Part shown: positions 5,465 through 6,618 of the stretch, one piece after another
Numbering within the stretch: position 1 is the stretch's first letter
How the letters are laid out: each line of letters begins with the position of its first letter
Source: an uncultured Collinsella sp.
GTDB lineage: Bacteria; Actinomycetota; Coriobacteriia; Coriobacteriales; Coriobacteriaceae
Length of the DNA stretch: 6,618 bases
Assembly: GCA_900555355.1 (NCBI GenBank)
Contig: USKV01000086.1
Coordinates: forward strand, 1-6,618
Direction of reading: 5' to 3'
Notes under the pieces: model-generated
Told to the model about the DNA's origin: nothing
Databases searched by the model: none
Seen by the model: only the letters and a program-made list of their open reading frames with translations
Program-made: the position numbers and the translations under genes

Positions 5465-6618
5465 CTAATTCCAAGACTGTTGATGCTCTTCGTAGGTCTT
5501 CGAGAAATACTCCTCGTCCTGCGTAATGTAGAAATACAGGTCGTCGGAGTCGGTCGGCTCAAGGGTGGCCTTGAGCGCCTCGAGCGACGGAGAGCAAATG
5601 GGCGTGGGCGGGAGGCCCTCGTGCTTATAGGTGTTATACGGGCTATCACTCTGCAGGTCGTCGGCGGTAACCTCGCCACCGGTGACATACATCATAGTCG
5701 CATCGCTATTGAGATAGCGCAGACCGTCGAGCTTGCCGGCAAGGCGGTTGTAGAAAACCGAGGCCACATGCGCACGTTGATCGGCGTTGAGGCCCTCGCG
5801 CTCGACGATCGAGGCAAGGTTAACGATGTCGTAATCGGACATCTCCACGCCATAGCGCTCCTTGATCTTGGCCTCGCAGCTGGCAAAGTCAAGCGACTTA
5901 TACTCGGAGTTGAACTGGTCAAGCATGGCGCGAATCACATCATCGGCGCTTGGGTCCTTACCAAGCGAATAGGTCTTGGGGAACAGGAAGCCCTCGAGCG
6001 AATCGTTCGCGGCGTCTTTAAGGAAAGCGTAATCATTCACATAATTGCTCGCCTTAGCCTGGTTAAGGAAGTCCTCTTTAGAAATGCTGTCGTACGCCTT
6101 GGCCACGCGGTCGGCGACCTGGTCAACCGTCAGACCCTCAGGGATAGTCAGCGCATCGGAGCCCGCATTGGGGCCTTCCATGAGCTGCTGAACGACCTTG
6201 GTCGCGTCCATGAGCGTGGTGAACGAGTAGGTGCCAGGCTTAAGCGACATGTCGGCGTTGAGCTTTTTGACCGCCGCGTAATAATCCTTGGGATCTTCGA
6301 CGATATGGTTCTCAGAGAGAATCGAAGCGATGCTGTCACCCGAGGCACCATCGGGAATCGTGATAGTAACCTGCTGGCCTGCAACGACTTTTGCATCCTC
6401 ACCGGCAAAGAAGCCCTTGACGGCTGGCACGACAAAGAAAACAATCGCGACAAGCGCAAGCACGGCGACGACGCCACCGATAATCATAGGCACCGGGGAG
6501 CTTTTCTTTTGGGTACCACGGCGGGCGTGCGTGTTATAGCTCGAGCGCGTGGCCGGAGCAACGCCGTGCGAACCATGAACATGATGTGCGTGGGAGCGTG
6601 ATTGCGGGGCCTGCCCCT
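5465..6618 (-). CDS. mltG: MltG-type endolytic transglycosylase (YceG family), N-terminus cut by window edge
   Basis: MltG cleaves nascent glycan strands in the outer leaflet of the membrane and sets peptidoglycan strand length. The frame is open to 6618, so the true start lies outside; 383 residues are visible. The GTG at 6493 is only an internal codon. From the N-terminus: a His- and Arg-rich cytoplasmic segment of about 41 residues (SRSHAHHVHGSH..., 6494-6616), then a membrane helix of about 20 residues (MIIGG...FFVV). Next come a LysM-like part (VTITIPDGASGDSIASIL) and the YceG catalytic domain. The catalytic Glu is in ASIVEREG (codon 5803-5801). Also present are LNSDATMMY, SPYNTYKHEGLPPTPI and YFSKTYEEH near the C-terminus. 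The gene is first visible in its unit and ends one base before yqeG. Confidence 0.93.
   Translation of the reverse strand, partial: GQAPQSRSHAHHVHGSHGVAPATRSSYNTHARRGTQKKSSPVPMIIGGVVAVLALVAIVFFVVPAVKGFFAGEDAKVVAGQQVTITIPDGASGDSIASILSENHIVEDPKDYYAAVKKLNADMSLKPGTYSFTTLMDATKVVQQLMEGPNAGSDALTIPEGLTVDQVADRVAKAYDSISKEDFLNQAKASNYVNDYAFLKDAANDSLEGFLFPKTYSLGKDPSADDVIRAMLDQFNSEYKSLDFASCEAKIKERYGVEMSDYDIVNLASIVEREGLNADQRAHVASVFYNRLAGKLDGLRYLNSDATMMYVTGGEVTADDLQSDSPYNTYKHEGLPPTPICSPSLEALKATLEPTDSDDLYFYITQDEEYFSKTYEEHQQSWN

Noticed and set aside
5464..5688. N-terminal extension of the YqeG frame inside mltG
   Set aside because: The extra 75 residues are Arg/Ser/Pro-rich out-of-frame mltG sequence. The ATG at 5463 gives the normal family N-terminus.
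5444..6601. A 385-codon open frame on the plus strand, opposite mltG
   Set aside because: It is a complementary-strand shadow of a gene with all MltG motifs. Its start is TTG, its composition is Val/Leu/Arg-heavy with no recognisable domain, and long antisense frames are expected in GC-rich DNA.

Overview
All ten genes lie on the minus strand, so the window reads from its right end to its left. High GC, dense packing and the order mltG, yqeG, shikimate kinase, AroB-like, aminopeptidase P, efp, asp23, nusB, xseB, tlyA suggest a high-GC Gram-positive bacterium. The best guess from protein flavour and order is an anaerobic Coriobacteriia member such as Collinsella. The genus is an inference, because no rRNA or marker alignment is available. 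Nothing looks mobile: I see no tRNA, IS element, CRISPR array or integrase.

Unit 1 (right, 6618 to 3318): a 5'-incomplete MltG-type endolytic transglycosylase, then a YqeG-family HAD phosphatase 1 nt later, then a shikimate-kinase-family protein 8 nt later, then an AroB-like protein that starts in an ATGA overlap. The first two concern peptidoglycan release and a conserved phosphatase. The last two look like remnants or derivatives of a shikimate-pathway cluster. The kinase keeps its P-loop but has GGD in place of the GGG motif. The AroB-like protein has lost its NAD-binding motif and all three metal ligands, so it is probably not a working 3-dehydroquinate synthase. No aroE, aroC or aroA is present beside them.

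Unit 2 (3317 to about 1990): an M24 aminopeptidase P-type peptidase with its own candidate promoter, a leader able to fold into a long hairpin, and a strong intrinsic terminator (a perfect 32-bp palindrome followed by a T-rich run).

Unit 3 (about 1960 to 1): a promoter with a perfect TATAAT box drives efp (translation elongation factor P), then asp23/yqhY-like, nusB (transcription antitermination), xseB (exonuclease VII small subunit) and the start of tlyA (rRNA 2'-O-methyltransferase), which runs off the left edge. This is a growth and translation housekeeping operon. Several of its Shine-Dalgarno sequences sit inside the last codons of the preceding gene, which suggests tight translational coupling.

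Most of the window is ordinary housekeeping DNA. The parts most worth a second look are the degenerate AroB-like/shikimate kinase pair and the structured leader of the aminopeptidase gene.
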